Of a stretch of DNA of 64,000 nt, positions 53,750 to 62,164 are shown one piece after another. The stretch comes from Verrucomicrobium spinosum DSM 4136 = JCM 18804 (GTDB taxonomy: Bacteria > Verrucomicrobiota > Verrucomicrobiia > Verrucomicrobiales > Verrucomicrobiaceae). Position numbers and translations under genes: made by a program. The notes beneath the pieces are model-generated. The model was not told the DNA's origin and searched no databases. It saw only the letters and a program-made list of their open reading frames with translations. The first letter of the stretch is position 1. Every line of letters begins with the position of its first letter. The stretch lies in assembly GCF_000172155.1 (NCBI RefSeq), contig NZ_ABIZ01000001.1, forward strand, positions 1,798,001-1,862,000. The letters are read 5' to 3'.

Positions 53750-54193
53750 GTGAGCCGCCGGGAACTCTGCATCGGAGCGAAGGTGTGTGCATTCTCCTGA
53801 ACTTAAGCTTCGGGCGAGCCGCCCTCGCAGCAGGCGAGCCGCCTGCGCTCCCCAAGCTTCCCATCGCGTCCACCCAGCCACCAACTCCCGCCGCAGGAAA
53901 GGTAGAAGAGCCGTCCCGGATCTTGGACTCCATATGCAAATGGCCGATTGCATGTTGCGGTCCGGTTGACGTGCCTGCCGACCACATTGCTTCCTCGGTC
54001 CCAAGACCGGCTGCTCCAGCCGCAACCAAGAGCCGAGACGGCTCTTCTACCTTCCCCCAAGCGTGCGCTCCCCACTGAAAAATCCCAAGACACATCCAAC
54101 GAATGCGCGAACATTCGCCCGAATAACGCCCACTCACGCTCCCCATTCCTAATTCAACATTCCCAATTCCTAATTCCTAAGTCCTAAGTCCCC
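53750..54193. repeat. Intergenic region with MITE-like inverted repeat and gene-end words
   Basis: No gene. A 15-bp perfect inverted repeat (GGTAGAAGAGCCGTC at 53901-53915; complement at 54037-54051) bounds a 151-bp segment. Outside it lie short palindromic words (GGCGAGCCGCC). The end, about 54150-54190, is a run of AATTCCTAA/TCCTAAGTCC words leading into the lgt start. Confidence 0.75.
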
Positions 54194-54922
54194 GTGCACT
54201 GGTCCGACTCCCTCAGCGCCTCACCTCCCTATCGCTGGACACTGCTGGCAGCGTTGGCGCTGAGTGCGACGTACTGGTGGATCCGCTCCCGGAAAAACCC
54301 TGCCATGTTGCCGGTGTATATCGGTGCCCTGGGGGGCGCGTTTTTGGGGGCGAAGGTGCTCTACCTCCTGGCGGAGGGCTGGCGGGACTGGGACATGGCC
54401 GACCGGTGGTTCCGTCTGGCAACAGGCAAGACGGTGGTGGGCGGCCTGCTGGGTGGGTACGCCGGGGTGGAGTTCATGAAGTGGGCCATCGGCTACCGAA
54501 AGTCCACGGGGGATGCCTTTGCGCTGATCGCCCCGTTGGGGATCGCGCTGGGGCGGGTGGGGTGTGTGCTCCAGGGCTGTTGCCTGGGGCAGCCCACCAC
54601 GAACCGCCTGCTGGCCATGCGCGATCCCGAGGGCGTGCCCCGCTGGCCCTCCGCTCCGGTGGAGTTGGTGTTTCAGCTGGTGATGTTTGGCCTGCTCTTC
54701 GTGCTGCGGAAGCGGCCGGAGTGGCAGGGGCGGCTCTTTTTTCTGTATCTGCTGTGCTACGGCGTGTTCCGGTTCCTGCATGAGTGGATGCGGGTCACCC
54801 CCAAGTTGGCAGGGGTGATCAGTGTCTATCAAATCGCCGCGCTCGTGATGGCCGGGCTGGGAGCTTTAATGTTAGTGCGTCGGAGGAACGCTGAAGGCAT
54901 GGCACCAGCGGAGAGCCGGTGA
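54194..54922 (+). CDS. Prolipoprotein diacylglyceryl transferase family protein
   Basis: A 242-residue polytopic membrane protein of the Lgt family, which attaches diacylglycerol to the lipobox Cys of prelipoproteins. Several membrane helices are visible with the motifs GKTVVGGLLGGY, GRVGCVLQGCCLG and RFLHEWMRV. It is shorter than typical Lgt and opens with an uncharacteristic segment; the GTG at 54194 is the only nearby start. It could be a second or diverged Lgt-like enzyme, so no gene symbol is assigned. Confidence 0.8.
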   Translation: MHWSDSLSASPPYRWTLLAALALSATYWWIRSRKNPAMLPVYIGALGGAFLGAKVLYLLAEGWRDWDMADRWFRLATGKTVVGGLLGGYAGVEFMKWAIGYRKSTGDAFALIAPLGIALGRVGCVLQGCCLGQPTTNRLLAMRDPEGVPRWPSAPVELVFQLVMFGLLFVLRKRPEWQGRLFFLYLLCYGVFRFLHEWMRVTPKLAGVISVYQIAALVMAGLGALMLVRRRNAEGMAPAESR

Positions 54923-55060
54923 GTCCTGGAGCCGCGTGAACGGCCGTCTATTGCCAGACCGCTCGGCACTATCGGGCTGGAAGGGGGCTTGGGTGGATGT
55001 GCGGGCGAGGTCTGCATTGTGACGAAATCGGCACTTGAGCTAACGGGTGGGCCAGTTCAT
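54923..55060. other. Spacer upstream of the arsenic island
   Basis: No gene is seen. The composition changes near 55020 to a lower GC stretch that ends in the arsR operator. Confidence 0.4.
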
Positions 55061-55084
55061 ATCGTCATAGCCCGATATGACGAT
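55061..55084. promoter_or_regulatory. ArsR operator overlapping the arsR start codon
   Basis: Perfect 9-bp inverted repeat ATCGTCATA-N6-TATGACGAT. Its right half contains the ATG at 55077 of the first arsR gene, so repressor binding would block both transcription and initiation. Confidence 0.75.
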
Positions 55085-55502
55085 GCAAACACTCTTGATT
55101 CTCGGAAAAGCTTTTTCAGAACCCGTGCGCGTGCGGATCATCAACTTGCTGAAGCATGGGGAGCTGTGTGTCTGTGAACTTTGCGATGTCCTGGACCTGA
55201 GGCAATCCACGCTGTCCACGCATCTGCAGTTCCTTCGGCAGTCGGGATTGGTAAACACGCGACAGGAGGGCAAGTGGGTTTACTACACCCTGGCGAAGCC
55301 CATGATGGCGGCCACGCGGGCGATGTTCCGCCTTCAGGAGCGGGAACTCTCTGAGGATGCCGTGCTCAAGGCGGATGCCAGGCAGCTGAAGCTCCGTCTG
55401 GCCAAACGCGGCAATGACGGGAGCTGCTGCGTGGGCTTTGTGAAACCTGCTGTAGCGGGCGGCAAGCGCCCGGTAAAGCGCCGCACCTGCTGCGCCTCCT
55501 GA
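55077..55502 (+). CDS. arsR: ArsR family arsenite-responsive repressor (copy 1)
   Basis: A 141-residue winged-helix repressor. The DNA-binding helix is in [18 protein letters not shown]. The metalloid-sensing ELCVCEL motif places Cys at 31, 33 and 36. A C-terminal tail adds further Cys pairs (GSCCVGF and RRTCCAS) that may strengthen arsenite binding. The gene opens a four-gene arsenate module: gap-like, arsJ and pstS follow on the same strand. An in-frame ATG at 55083 is an equally possible start. Confidence 0.92.
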   Translation: MTMQTLLILGKAFSEPVRVRIINLLKHGELCVCELCDVLDLRQSTLSTHLQFLRQSGLVNTRQEGKWVYYTLAKPMMAATRAMFRLQERELSEDAVLKADARQLKLRLAKRGNDGSCCVGFVKPAVAGGKRPVKRRTCCAS

Positions 55503-55551
55503 AAAGACATCACGGAAGCCCGCGAACCCTTTCATTTTCAACCACACCACC

Positions 55552-56565
55552 ATGGCAATTAGAATCGGCATCAACGGATTTGGCAGAATGGGCAGGCTGG
55601 CCTTTCGCGCGGCTTGGGGCTGCGACGAACTCGAGTTTGTGCACATCAATGAAACCGGGGGCGATGCAGCGGTCTCCGCCCATCTGCTGTATTTTGACAG
55701 TGTGCACGGCCGGTGGAACCGGGAGACCAGCGGCAGTGGCACCACCCTGACGGTGGACGGCCAAACGCTCTCTCACTCCAGCAACAAGGAGCTGGGTGCG
55801 ACCCCGTGGGGTGACATGGGGGTGGACATCGTGTTGGAGGCCAGCGGCAAGTTTCGCACCCCCGAGCAGCTTGATGCTTACTTCAGAGCAGGGGTGAAAA
55901 AGGTCATCGTGGCTGCACCGGTGAAAACCGGGGCGCTCAATGTGGTCATGGGGGTCAATGACCATCTGTATGATCCTGAGACGCATCACTTGCTCACTGC
56001 TGCCTCCTGCACCACCAACTGCCTCGCTCCCGTGGTCAAGGTGATTCACGAGGGGCTGGGCATCAAGCATGGCATGATCACCACGATTCATGACATGACC
56101 AATACTCAGTCCATCCTGGACACTCCGCACAAGGATCTCCGTAGGGCCCGGGCTTCCAGCCTCTCCCTGATCCCCACCAGCACGGGCTCGGCGACGGCCA
56201 TCGGCCTCATCTTCCCTGAGCTGCAAGGCCGGCTCGACGGTGTGGCGGTGCGGGTGCCGCTGCTCAATGCCTCTCTGACGGATGCGGTGTTTGAGGTCAA
56301 CCGTCCCACGACGGTGGAGGAGGTGAATTCGCTTTTGCAAACTTCAGCACACGGCCCGCTGGCCGGGATCCTGGGCTTTGAGACCCGGCCCCTTGTATCC
56401 GTGGACTACAAGGATGATCCCCGGTCATCCATTGTGGACGCCCTTTCCACCATGGTGACGAATGGCACGCAGGTGAAGATCCTGGCGTGGTATGACAACG
56501 AATGGGGCTATGCCAACCGCTACGCAGAGCTGGCGCGGAAGGTGGCTCGCAGCCTGCAACCCTGA
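55552..56565 (+). CDS. ArsJ-associated glyceraldehyde-3-phosphate dehydrogenase
   Basis: A 337-residue GAPDH. The NAD motif [14 protein letters not shown] is at the start, the catalytic Cys153 lies in [10 protein letters not shown], and the end has [15 protein letters not shown]. When a GAPDH gene sits directly upstream of arsJ, it uses arsenate in place of phosphate and forms 1-arseno-3-phosphoglycerate, which ArsJ exports; that arrangement is exactly what is seen (16 bp to arsJ). This is an accessory copy rather than the glycolytic gene by context. Confidence 0.93.
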   Translation: MAIRIGINGFGRMGRLAFRAAWGCDELEFVHINETGGDAAVSAHLLYFDSVHGRWNRETSGSGTTLTVDGQTLSHSSNKELGATPWGDMGVDIVLEASGKFRTPEQLDAYFRAGVKKVIVAAPVKTGALNVVMGVNDHLYDPETHHLLTAASCTTNCLAPVVKVIHEGLGIKHGMITTIHDMTNTQSILDTPHKDLRRARASSLSLIPTSTGSATAIGLIFPELQGRLDGVAVRVPLLNASLTDAVFEVNRPTTVEEVNSLLQTSAHGPLAGILGFETRPLVSVDYKDDPRSSIVDALSTMVTNGTQVKILAWYDNEWGYANRYAELARKVARSLQP

Positions 56566-56581
56566 GTTCGAGGAGACAGAC

Positions 56582-57847
56582 ATGAGCTCAGCCCGCACCA
56601 GTCAGTCCTCCGTCCGCAACTACGCGGTGGTCACCCTCGCGTATTGGGCAGACACGCTGGCGGACGGTGCCATCCGCACGCTCGTTCTGTTCTACTTCTA
56701 CAATCTCGGCTACAGCGCCTGGCAGGTTGCGTCATTGTTTCTTCTTTACGAGTTCTTTGGCATTGTCACGAACCTGCTGGGGGGCTACCTCGGGGCGAGG
56801 TTTGGGCTCAAGTCCACGCTTTTTCTGGGATTGGGTACTCAACTGGCTGCCTTGGCCATGCTGGGGGCCATGCCGGCCGCCGGCCTCACCGTCGTGTGGG
56901 TCATGGCCTCCCAGGCGCTCTCGGGCATTGCCAAGGACATGACCAAGATGAGCAGCAAAAGTGCTGTGAAACTTGTTGCCGGTGACGGGGAGGGGAGGCT
57001 TTACAAATGGGTGGCAGTCCTCACGGGCAGCAAGAACGCGCTCAAAGGTGTGGGGTTCTTTCTCGGAGGATTGCTGTTGTCACTGATTGGGTTCCAAGCC
57101 TCGGTCTGGACGCTCTTTGGCGTGGTGGCGGCTGCATTGGTGGCCGCAGCGGTTCTGATGAAGGGAGGTTTGGGCGCGGCCAACAAGAAGGCAAAGTTCT
57201 CCCATCTCTTCTCCAACCAGCGTTCCATCAACCTGCTCTCCCTCGCCCGTCTCTTCCTCTTTGGCGCGCGGGATGTCTGGTTCGTGGTCGCGCTGCCAGT
57301 CTTCCTGCGCGGCGTGCTCGGGTGGCCGTTCTGGCAGGCGGGTGGTTTCCTCGCCCTCTGGGTCATTGGCTACGGGTTTGTCCAGGCTTCAGCTCCAGCC
57401 CTGATGCGTGGGGGGCGGGAGAACTCTTCTGGAAGCGGTCCAGACGGTCGCACTGCCCTGTGGCTGGCGATCGTGCTGGCGGTGGTGCCCGCCACCATTG
57501 CCCTGTGTCTGCGGCAGGGCGGCGATGCTTCCCTGGTGATTGTGTCTGGCCTGATCCTCTTTGGGGTGGTTTTTGCATTGAACAGCGCCGTTCATTCCTA
57601 CTTGATTCTCTCGTACGCGGATCACGACAAGGTTGCCATGAATGTAGGGCTGTACTACATGGCCAATGCTGGAGGCCGTCTCGCTGGCACGGTTCTCTCG
57701 GGCTGGCTCTACGAGGTCGGGCTCCGCCAGGGTGAGCGCGGCGGCATGATTTTGTGTCTCCTTGCCTCCAGTGTCCTCGTGGCCGTGACAGTGGGACTCT
57801 CTTTGGCGCTTCCGCGTCGCACCCTCTTGCGGGAGGCCGCATCCTAG
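56582..57847 (+). CDS. arsJ: Organoarsenical efflux MFS transporter ArsJ
   Basis: A 421-residue major-facilitator protein with about 12 helices. The family-typical opening is YAVVTLAYWADTLADGAIR, followed by VLFYFYNLGYSAWQVASLF and SGIAKDMTKMSSKSAVK. It exports 1-arseno-3-phosphoglycerate formed by the upstream GAPDH; the product then breaks down to arsenate outside the cell. The ATG at 56582 follows the dehydrogenase stop by 16 bp. Confidence 0.92.
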   Translation: MSSARTSQSSVRNYAVVTLAYWADTLADGAIRTLVLFYFYNLGYSAWQVASLFLLYEFFGIVTNLLGGYLGARFGLKSTLFLGLGTQLAALAMLGAMPAAGLTVVWVMASQALSGIAKDMTKMSSKSAVKLVAGDGEGRLYKWVAVLTGSKNALKGVGFFLGGLLLSLIGFQASVWTLFGVVAAALVAAAVLMKGGLGAANKKAKFSHLFSNQRSINLLSLARLFLFGARDVWFVVALPVFLRGVLGWPFWQAGGFLALWVIGYGFVQASAPALMRGGRENSSGSGPDGRTALWLAIVLAVVPATIALCLRQGGDASLVIVSGLILFGVVFALNSAVHSYLILSYADHDKVAMNVGLYYMANAGGRLAGTVLSGWLYEVGLRQGERGGMILCLLASSVLVAVTVGLSLALPRRTLLREAAS

Positions 57848-57927
57848 GTGCGGTCAGCGCACGCCGTCATGCGCTTTCCATGTTCAGTGCCTTCCCGTTG
57901 CAGAAGATCAACCCGATAAGTTATACC

Positions 57928-58962
57928 ATGAACCACGCATTCCCACGCAATATTCCTGCCATCGGTGCGCTTGCCGTCCTGGCCATTTTTGCCACGCCAT
58001 CTTTGGTCACAGCCCAGGTCATGCTCAAAGGAGCCGGTGCCACGTTCCCGTACCCCGTGTATTCTCGATGGTTCAGCGAGTACCAGAAGCACGACGTGAG
58101 CGTGAGCTTCGAGTATGGCTACATCGGGTCCGGGGGAGGCCAGAAGGAGATCCTCGCCCGGAATGTTGACTTCGGTGCCTCGGACGCGCCGCTTTCAGAT
58201 GAGCAGCTGGCCAAAGCTGATGGCAAGATCCTGCACATCCCCACTGTGGCCGGGGCCGTGGTGGTGGCGTGCAATGTGCCCGGTGGGGATGCCATCGTAT
58301 TGAATGGAGACGCCGTCGCGGCGTTGTTCTTGGGAAACATCACCCGCTGGAATGACCCGCGCATTGCCCAGCTCAATCCCAAACTCAATCTTCCAGACCT
58401 GCCGGTGACTGTGGTGCATCGGTCGGATGACAGCGGTACCACCGCCATTTTCACCGAGTACCTCGCCAAAGTGAGCCCTGAGTGGAAGGACAAGCTGGGG
58501 CATGGCAAGTCCGTTGCCTGGCCAACCGGACAAAAGGGTAAAGGAAACAAAGGAGTGGCCGAGGTTGTCAAGGCCACACCGGGTGCCGTGGGCTACGTGG
58601 AACTGGCCGCCGCCCTGCAGGAGAAGCTGCCCCATGCCGCCTTGATCAACAGCGAGGGCAACCCCGTCAGGGCCAGTGTGGAGACCATCCTGGCGGCCCT
58701 GACCACCGCCAGGGTCGCTGAAGATTTCCGCTTCAGTGTGACCAACGCCCCCGGGGAGTCGGCTTACCCGATTGTGGGGGCCACCTGGCTCCTGGTTTAC
58801 CGTGATGGGAAGGACCTCGCCAGAAACCGCAAGCTGGTCCAGTTCATCCGGTGGGCGCTGACCCGTGGAGATGACCTGGCCATCAACATGCACTACGCGC
58901 CCCTGCCGACGCCGCTGGAGCAGCAGGTGTTGACCGCGCTGAAGAAAGTCAAGGTTCCCTGA
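57928..58962 (+). CDS. pstS: Phosphate ABC transporter substrate-binding protein PstS
   Basis: A 344-residue periplasmic phosphate binder. The signal peptide ends near SLVTAQ. Phosphate-site motifs are LKGAGATFPYPVYSRW, YGYIGSGGGQKEIL, DFGASDAPL and HRSDDSGTTAIFTEYL. No pstC, pstA or pstB genes are adjacent. In arsenic islands such a PstS is thought to favour phosphate over arsenate at the import step. The ATG at 57928 gives the correct signal peptide. Confidence 0.92.
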   Translation: MNHAFPRNIPAIGALAVLAIFATPSLVTAQVMLKGAGATFPYPVYSRWFSEYQKHDVSVSFEYGYIGSGGGQKEILARNVDFGASDAPLSDEQLAKADGKILHIPTVAGAVVVACNVPGGDAIVLNGDAVAALFLGNITRWNDPRIAQLNPKLNLPDLPVTVVHRSDDSGTTAIFTEYLAKVSPEWKDKLGHGKSVAWPTGQKGKGNKGVAEVVKATPGAVGYVELAAALQEKLPHAALINSEGNPVRASVETILAALTTARVAEDFRFSVTNAPGESAYPIVGATWLLVYRDGKDLARNRKLVQFIRWALTRGDDLAINMHYAPLPTPLEQQVLTALKKVKVP

Positions 58963-59036
58963 TCCGGAGGCCAATGAGCCGGCAAAATAGAGGTGCCGCA
59001 GCAGGGCCGCTGGACAATATGAAAAAAGACGATTGA

Positions 59037-59058
59037 CGTAACGAAAAAACTCGTTACG
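59037..59058. promoter_or_regulatory. Operator for the second arsR
   Basis: Perfect 8-bp inverted repeat CGTAACGA-N6-TCGTTACG, 13 bp before the start of the second arsR gene. It differs in sequence from the operator at 55061-55084, so the two regulators probably have separate sites. Confidence 0.75.
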
Positions 59059-59070
59059 ATTAAAGTCGTC

Positions 59071-59469
59071 ATGAAGGCCCTCGTCGCATTTGCCCATGCG
59101 CTGGCGGATGAAACCCGCCTGCGCATTGTTCACCTGATCCTGAATGAGGCCCTTTGCGTATGCGAGATCGCAGACATTCTGGAGATGCCCCAGTCGTCTG
59201 TTTCAAGTCACGTACAAGTCATCAGGAAGGCCGGCCTTCTGAACAGCGAAAGGCGGGGGAAATGGGTCTATTACAGGATGGAGTCCCGCCATCGCAAGCT
59301 GGTGCAATCCCTGGACACGTTTTTTTCAGTCTCAAACACCCTGGATTCCGTGCTTCGGGCGGACGCAGCCAGTGCCGTTGCCCGTCTTGCTCTTCGTGAG
59401 CAGGATTGCTGCCCTGCTCCCCTTGAACTCGCCACGCGAAAACCGGCGGGCGCTCTGAGCAAATGTTAA
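59071..59469 (+). CDS. ArsR family repressor (copy 2)
   Basis: A 132-residue winged-helix regulator, related to but clearly different from copy 1. The Cys motif ALCVCEIADIL (C29, C31) and recognition helix QSSVSSHVQVIRKAGLL are present. A C-terminal tail contains DCCPAPLE and a final Cys. It leads the second half of the island (DUF6428, acr3, arsC) and the coding order suggests an operon. Confidence 0.9.
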   Translation: MKALVAFAHALADETRLRIVHLILNEALCVCEIADILEMPQSSVSSHVQVIRKAGLLNSERRGKWVYYRMESRHRKLVQSLDTFFSVSNTLDSVLRADAASAVARLALREQDCCPAPLELATRKPAGALSKC

Positions 59470-59483
59470 CCCCACTGAATGTC

Positions 59484-59951
59484 ATGAACCTGCTCGAACT
59501 TAAAACCCTGCTGAAGAGCCACTCCGACAAGCTCTTTCAAATCCAGCTCCCCAACGGTACCGCCGTGCCAGTCTCCTTCCATGTCACGGAGGTGGGGCGC
59601 GTGCAAAAGACCTTCCTCGACTGCGGTGGCACGCTCCGGGAAACCCTGGCCTGCCAGCTCCAGGTGTGGGTGGGTGAGGATTACCATCACCGCATTGAGA
59701 CGGGGAAGATGGCCGCCATTCTGGAGAAAGCCCGCCCTTATCTGCCAGATGAGAGCATCCCGGTGGAGGTGGAGTATGAAGATGAAGTTATTTCCCAGTA
59801 CGTCATCGAAGACCACGACGTGCGGGCCGATGCGGTGGTGCTGATCCTGGATCACAAACACACTGCCTGCCTGGCCATGGAGCTCTGCGGATTGCCGGCC
59901 GCGGGAAGCGGGGACAAAGAGGCCTGCTGCGCGGGCACTGGGTGCTGCTAA
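59484..59951 (+). CDS. DUF6428 family protein
   Basis: A 155-residue soluble protein of a family regularly found in arsenic-resistance gene sets, with unknown role. It begins MNLLELKTLLKSHSDKLFQI, has the motif VGRVQKTFLDCGGTLRE, and a middle segment with EDYHHRIETGKMAAIL. It ends in a Cys-rich tail ACCAGTGCC, which could bind arsenite. The ATG at 59484 overlaps nothing and starts the family; it begins about 15 bp after the arsR copy 2 stop. Confidence 0.85.
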   Translation: MNLLELKTLLKSHSDKLFQIQLPNGTAVPVSFHVTEVGRVQKTFLDCGGTLRETLACQLQVWVGEDYHHRIETGKMAAILEKARPYLPDESIPVEVEYEDEVISQYVIEDHDVRADAVVLILDHKHTACLAMELCGLPAAGSGDKEACCAGTGCC

Positions 59952-60017
59952 GTTCGTTCTGCCGGTGGGGGCAGATGCAGAGGATGGTGCATTGGACGTC
60001 AATTCAGTCTTGGAGCC

Positions 60018-61067
60018 ATGGAAAGTGTTGCTAAAAAAATGTCCTTCCTGGACAGGTACCTCACGGTCTGGATCTTCGCCGCCATGGGGGCGGGGATCTT
60101 GATCGGGAGCTTCGGAATCCGTGATGCAAAAACCTTTTTCGAACCCCTGACGGTGGGAACCACCAATCTGCCGCTGGCGGTCGGTTTGATTCTCATGATG
60201 TACCCTCCCCTGGCGAAGGTGCGGTACCATGAACTAGGGAAGGTTTTTGCCAACACCCGGATCCTGATCCTGTCTCTGGTGCAAAACTGGGTGATTGGTC
60301 CGGTGTTAATGTGGGGGCTGGCGGTGCTGTTGCTGCGTGACCACCCGGACTACATGGTCGGCTTGATCCTCGTCGGCCTCGCACGTTGTATCGCCATGGT
60401 TCTGGTGTGGAACGATCTGGCCAAAGGAAGTGCCGAGTACGCCGCAGGGCTGGTAGCGCTCAACAGCATTGCGCAGATCTTTTTCTACAGCGGGTACGCC
60501 TGGCTGTTCATCACCGTCTTGCCAGAGTGGGTGGGCATCAAGGGGGTCGCCGTGAATGTGGCGATGTCGGACATCTTCTGGAGCGTGATGGTCTATCTGG
60601 GCATTCCTTTCGCGGCCGGCTTGTTGAGCCGGATCTTTCTGGTGCGCTGGAAGGGGGCGGCATGGTATGAGGGAACATTCCTGCCTAAAATCTCGCCGCT
60701 GACGTTGGCTGCGCTGCTGTTCACCATTGTGGTGATGTTCACCTACAAAGGTGACACCATCGTACGGCTGCCCTTCGACGTGGTCAGGATCGCCATCCCA
60801 CTCGTGATCTATTTCGCAGTGATGTTTCTGGTGAGTTTTGTCATGGCGTCTCGTCTGGGGGCGGATTATCCGCGCACCGCCAGCATCGCATTCACTTCAT
60901 CCGGCAACAATTTTGAGCTCGCCATTGCGGTGGCCATTGCCGTGTTTGGAGTGGAGTCTGGCGTGGCCTTTGCCGCCGTGGTTGGCCCTTTGATCGAGGT
61001 CCCCGCATTAATTGGCCTTGTGCACGTGGCGTTCTGGTTGCGAAAAAGGGTGTTTGGCCTCAATTGA
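60018..61067 (+). CDS. acr3: Arsenite efflux transporter Acr3
   Basis: A 349-residue carrier with about ten membrane helices. The family motif [12 protein letters not shown] contains the essential Cys (residue 124) and [19 protein letters not shown] lies in a later helix. Acr3 exports arsenite using the proton gradient. It lies directly before arsC, whose product makes arsenite, with a 23-bp gap to the arsC ATG. Confidence 0.95.
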   Translation: MESVAKKMSFLDRYLTVWIFAAMGAGILIGSFGIRDAKTFFEPLTVGTTNLPLAVGLILMMYPPLAKVRYHELGKVFANTRILILSLVQNWVIGPVLMWGLAVLLLRDHPDYMVGLILVGLARCIAMVLVWNDLAKGSAEYAAGLVALNSIAQIFFYSGYAWLFITVLPEWVGIKGVAVNVAMSDIFWSVMVYLGIPFAAGLLSRIFLVRWKGAAWYEGTFLPKISPLTLAALLFTIVVMFTYKGDTIVRLPFDVVRIAIPLVIYFAVMFLVSFVMASRLGADYPRTASIAFTSSGNNFELAIAVAIAVFGVESGVAFAAVVGPLIEVPALIGLVHVAFWLRKRVFGLN

Positions 61068-61090
61068 ACCTCCGCGCCATGGGCCCCATC

Positions 61091-61534
61091 ATGTCTGAAC
61101 CCCTCATTCTCGTCCTCTGCACCGGCAACAGCTGCCGCTCCCACCTTGCCGAGGGCATACTGCGCCAGGCGCTCGGTGAAGGCTATCAAGTGGCCAGCGC
61201 CGGCTCCAAGCCCGCCGGCTATGTGCATCCTCTCGCCATCAAGGCCATGGCCGAGATCGGGCTCGACATCTCCGCACACGAGTCCAAACACCTGGATGGT
61301 TTCCTGAACCAGCCGGTGGAGACCGTCATCACCGTCTGCGGCGGGGCCGACCAGGTCTGCCCCATGTTTCCCGGCAGGGTGAACCGGCACCATTTCCCCT
61401 TTGATGACCCTGCCCATGCCACCGGCACCGAGGAGGAGCAACTGGCCGTGTTCCGTCGCGTGCGGGATGAGATTCGCGCCGTGTTTGAGGCGTATGCTGC
61501 GGGGCGCAAAGATGAAATGCGCCGATCAGCTTGA
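61091..61534 (+). CDS. arsC: Arsenate reductase, thioredoxin-coupled type
   Basis: A 147-residue low-molecular-weight phosphatase-fold reductase. The P-loop CTGNSCRS has nucleophilic C10 and R16. Further Cys at 15, 83 and 90 match the redox relay of thioredoxin-dependent ArsC enzymes, with C83 and C90 in TVCGGADQVCPMF. It reduces arsenate to arsenite for Acr3. The ATG at 61091 is preferred over a TTG at 61064 that overlaps the acr3 stop. Confidence 0.95.
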   Translation: MSEPLILVLCTGNSCRSHLAEGILRQALGEGYQVASAGSKPAGYVHPLAIKAMAEIGLDISAHESKHLDGFLNQPVETVITVCGGADQVCPMFPGRVNRHHFPFDDPAHATGTEEEQLAVFRRVRDEIRAVFEAYAAGRKDEMRRSA

Positions 61535-61561
61535 TCATCCACCACCAGAAGCTCACTCCCT

Positions 61562-61666
61562 ATGAATTCCAGAAAGCTGAAAGTTCTCTTTGTTTGTGTG
61601 CACAACAGCGCTCGCAGCCAGTTAGTGCCTGCCAAGGAACCTGCGAGACCGACGTGGGGGTGTTGA
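61562..61666 (+). pseudogene. Truncated second arsC-like gene
   Basis: A 34-codon frame begins NSRKLKVLFVCVHNSARSQ, which is the N-terminus of an arsenate reductase with the CxxxxxR loop, and then turns into unrelated sequence ending at a TGA. The catalytic loop is intact but the rest of the enzyme is missing. The sequence downstream contains the 64-bp dispersed repeat at 61692-61755, so the gene was probably cut by insertion or recombination. Non-functional. Confidence 0.82.
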
Positions 61667-61691
61667 TGGCGGTGGGGAGAAAGCAGATGCA

Positions 61692-61755
61692 GTCGGCCTT
61701 CCCACCTGATCGTCCTCCGCGGAGGTACCCAGGGTTGACTCGCTTGAGGCTCGTC
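61692..61755 (+). repeat. Dispersed 64-bp repeat (copy B)
   Basis: Inverted homologue of 26506-26569. It lies 26 bp after the end of the truncated arsC frame and is a candidate for the cause of that truncation. Confidence 0.85.
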
Positions 61756-61860
61756 CAACCCTGGGCTGTGTTAGAAATCCCCTTCGGGGATTGGCTCTGC
61801 GGACTGAGCCGGGATCGGTTCCTTGGCGGCCACCCCAAAAACGCGCGCGATTGGTTCGTT

Positions 61861-62026
61861 CTCCTTACGTCGACAACTACGGCCGGTATTGTTGATCAGT
61901 CGACAGAAGGCAGGATGAAACACCCTCTGTATCCGCACATACGCTGATGGCTCACGCCCAAAACACCCACCCACGGGTGTTTGACCACCATCCGCCCAGC
62001 GCCAGTGTAGTTGTCGACGTAAGGAG
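61861..62026. repeat. 166-bp element bounded by perfect 20-bp inverted repeats
   Basis: CTCCTTACGTCGACAACTAC at 61861-61880 is matched exactly in reverse at 62007-62026. Inside is a second hairpin AAACACCC/GGGTGTTT. No gene is contained and no target duplication is obvious. Resembles a MITE or a recombination/attachment site. The rest of 61756-62164 shows no gene. Confidence 0.85.
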
Positions 62027-62164
62027 GCACTAACTGAAGCGTCTTCCAGCCCACCTTCGCCCCTCATCTCCAAGTCCCAACAGACCTTTGTGCCTTCGTG
62101 TGAGCAATCCTTCATCTCACCCCGCCCTTGCATTGTCTCCACCGTCCCCTTAGAATAGCTGTAC

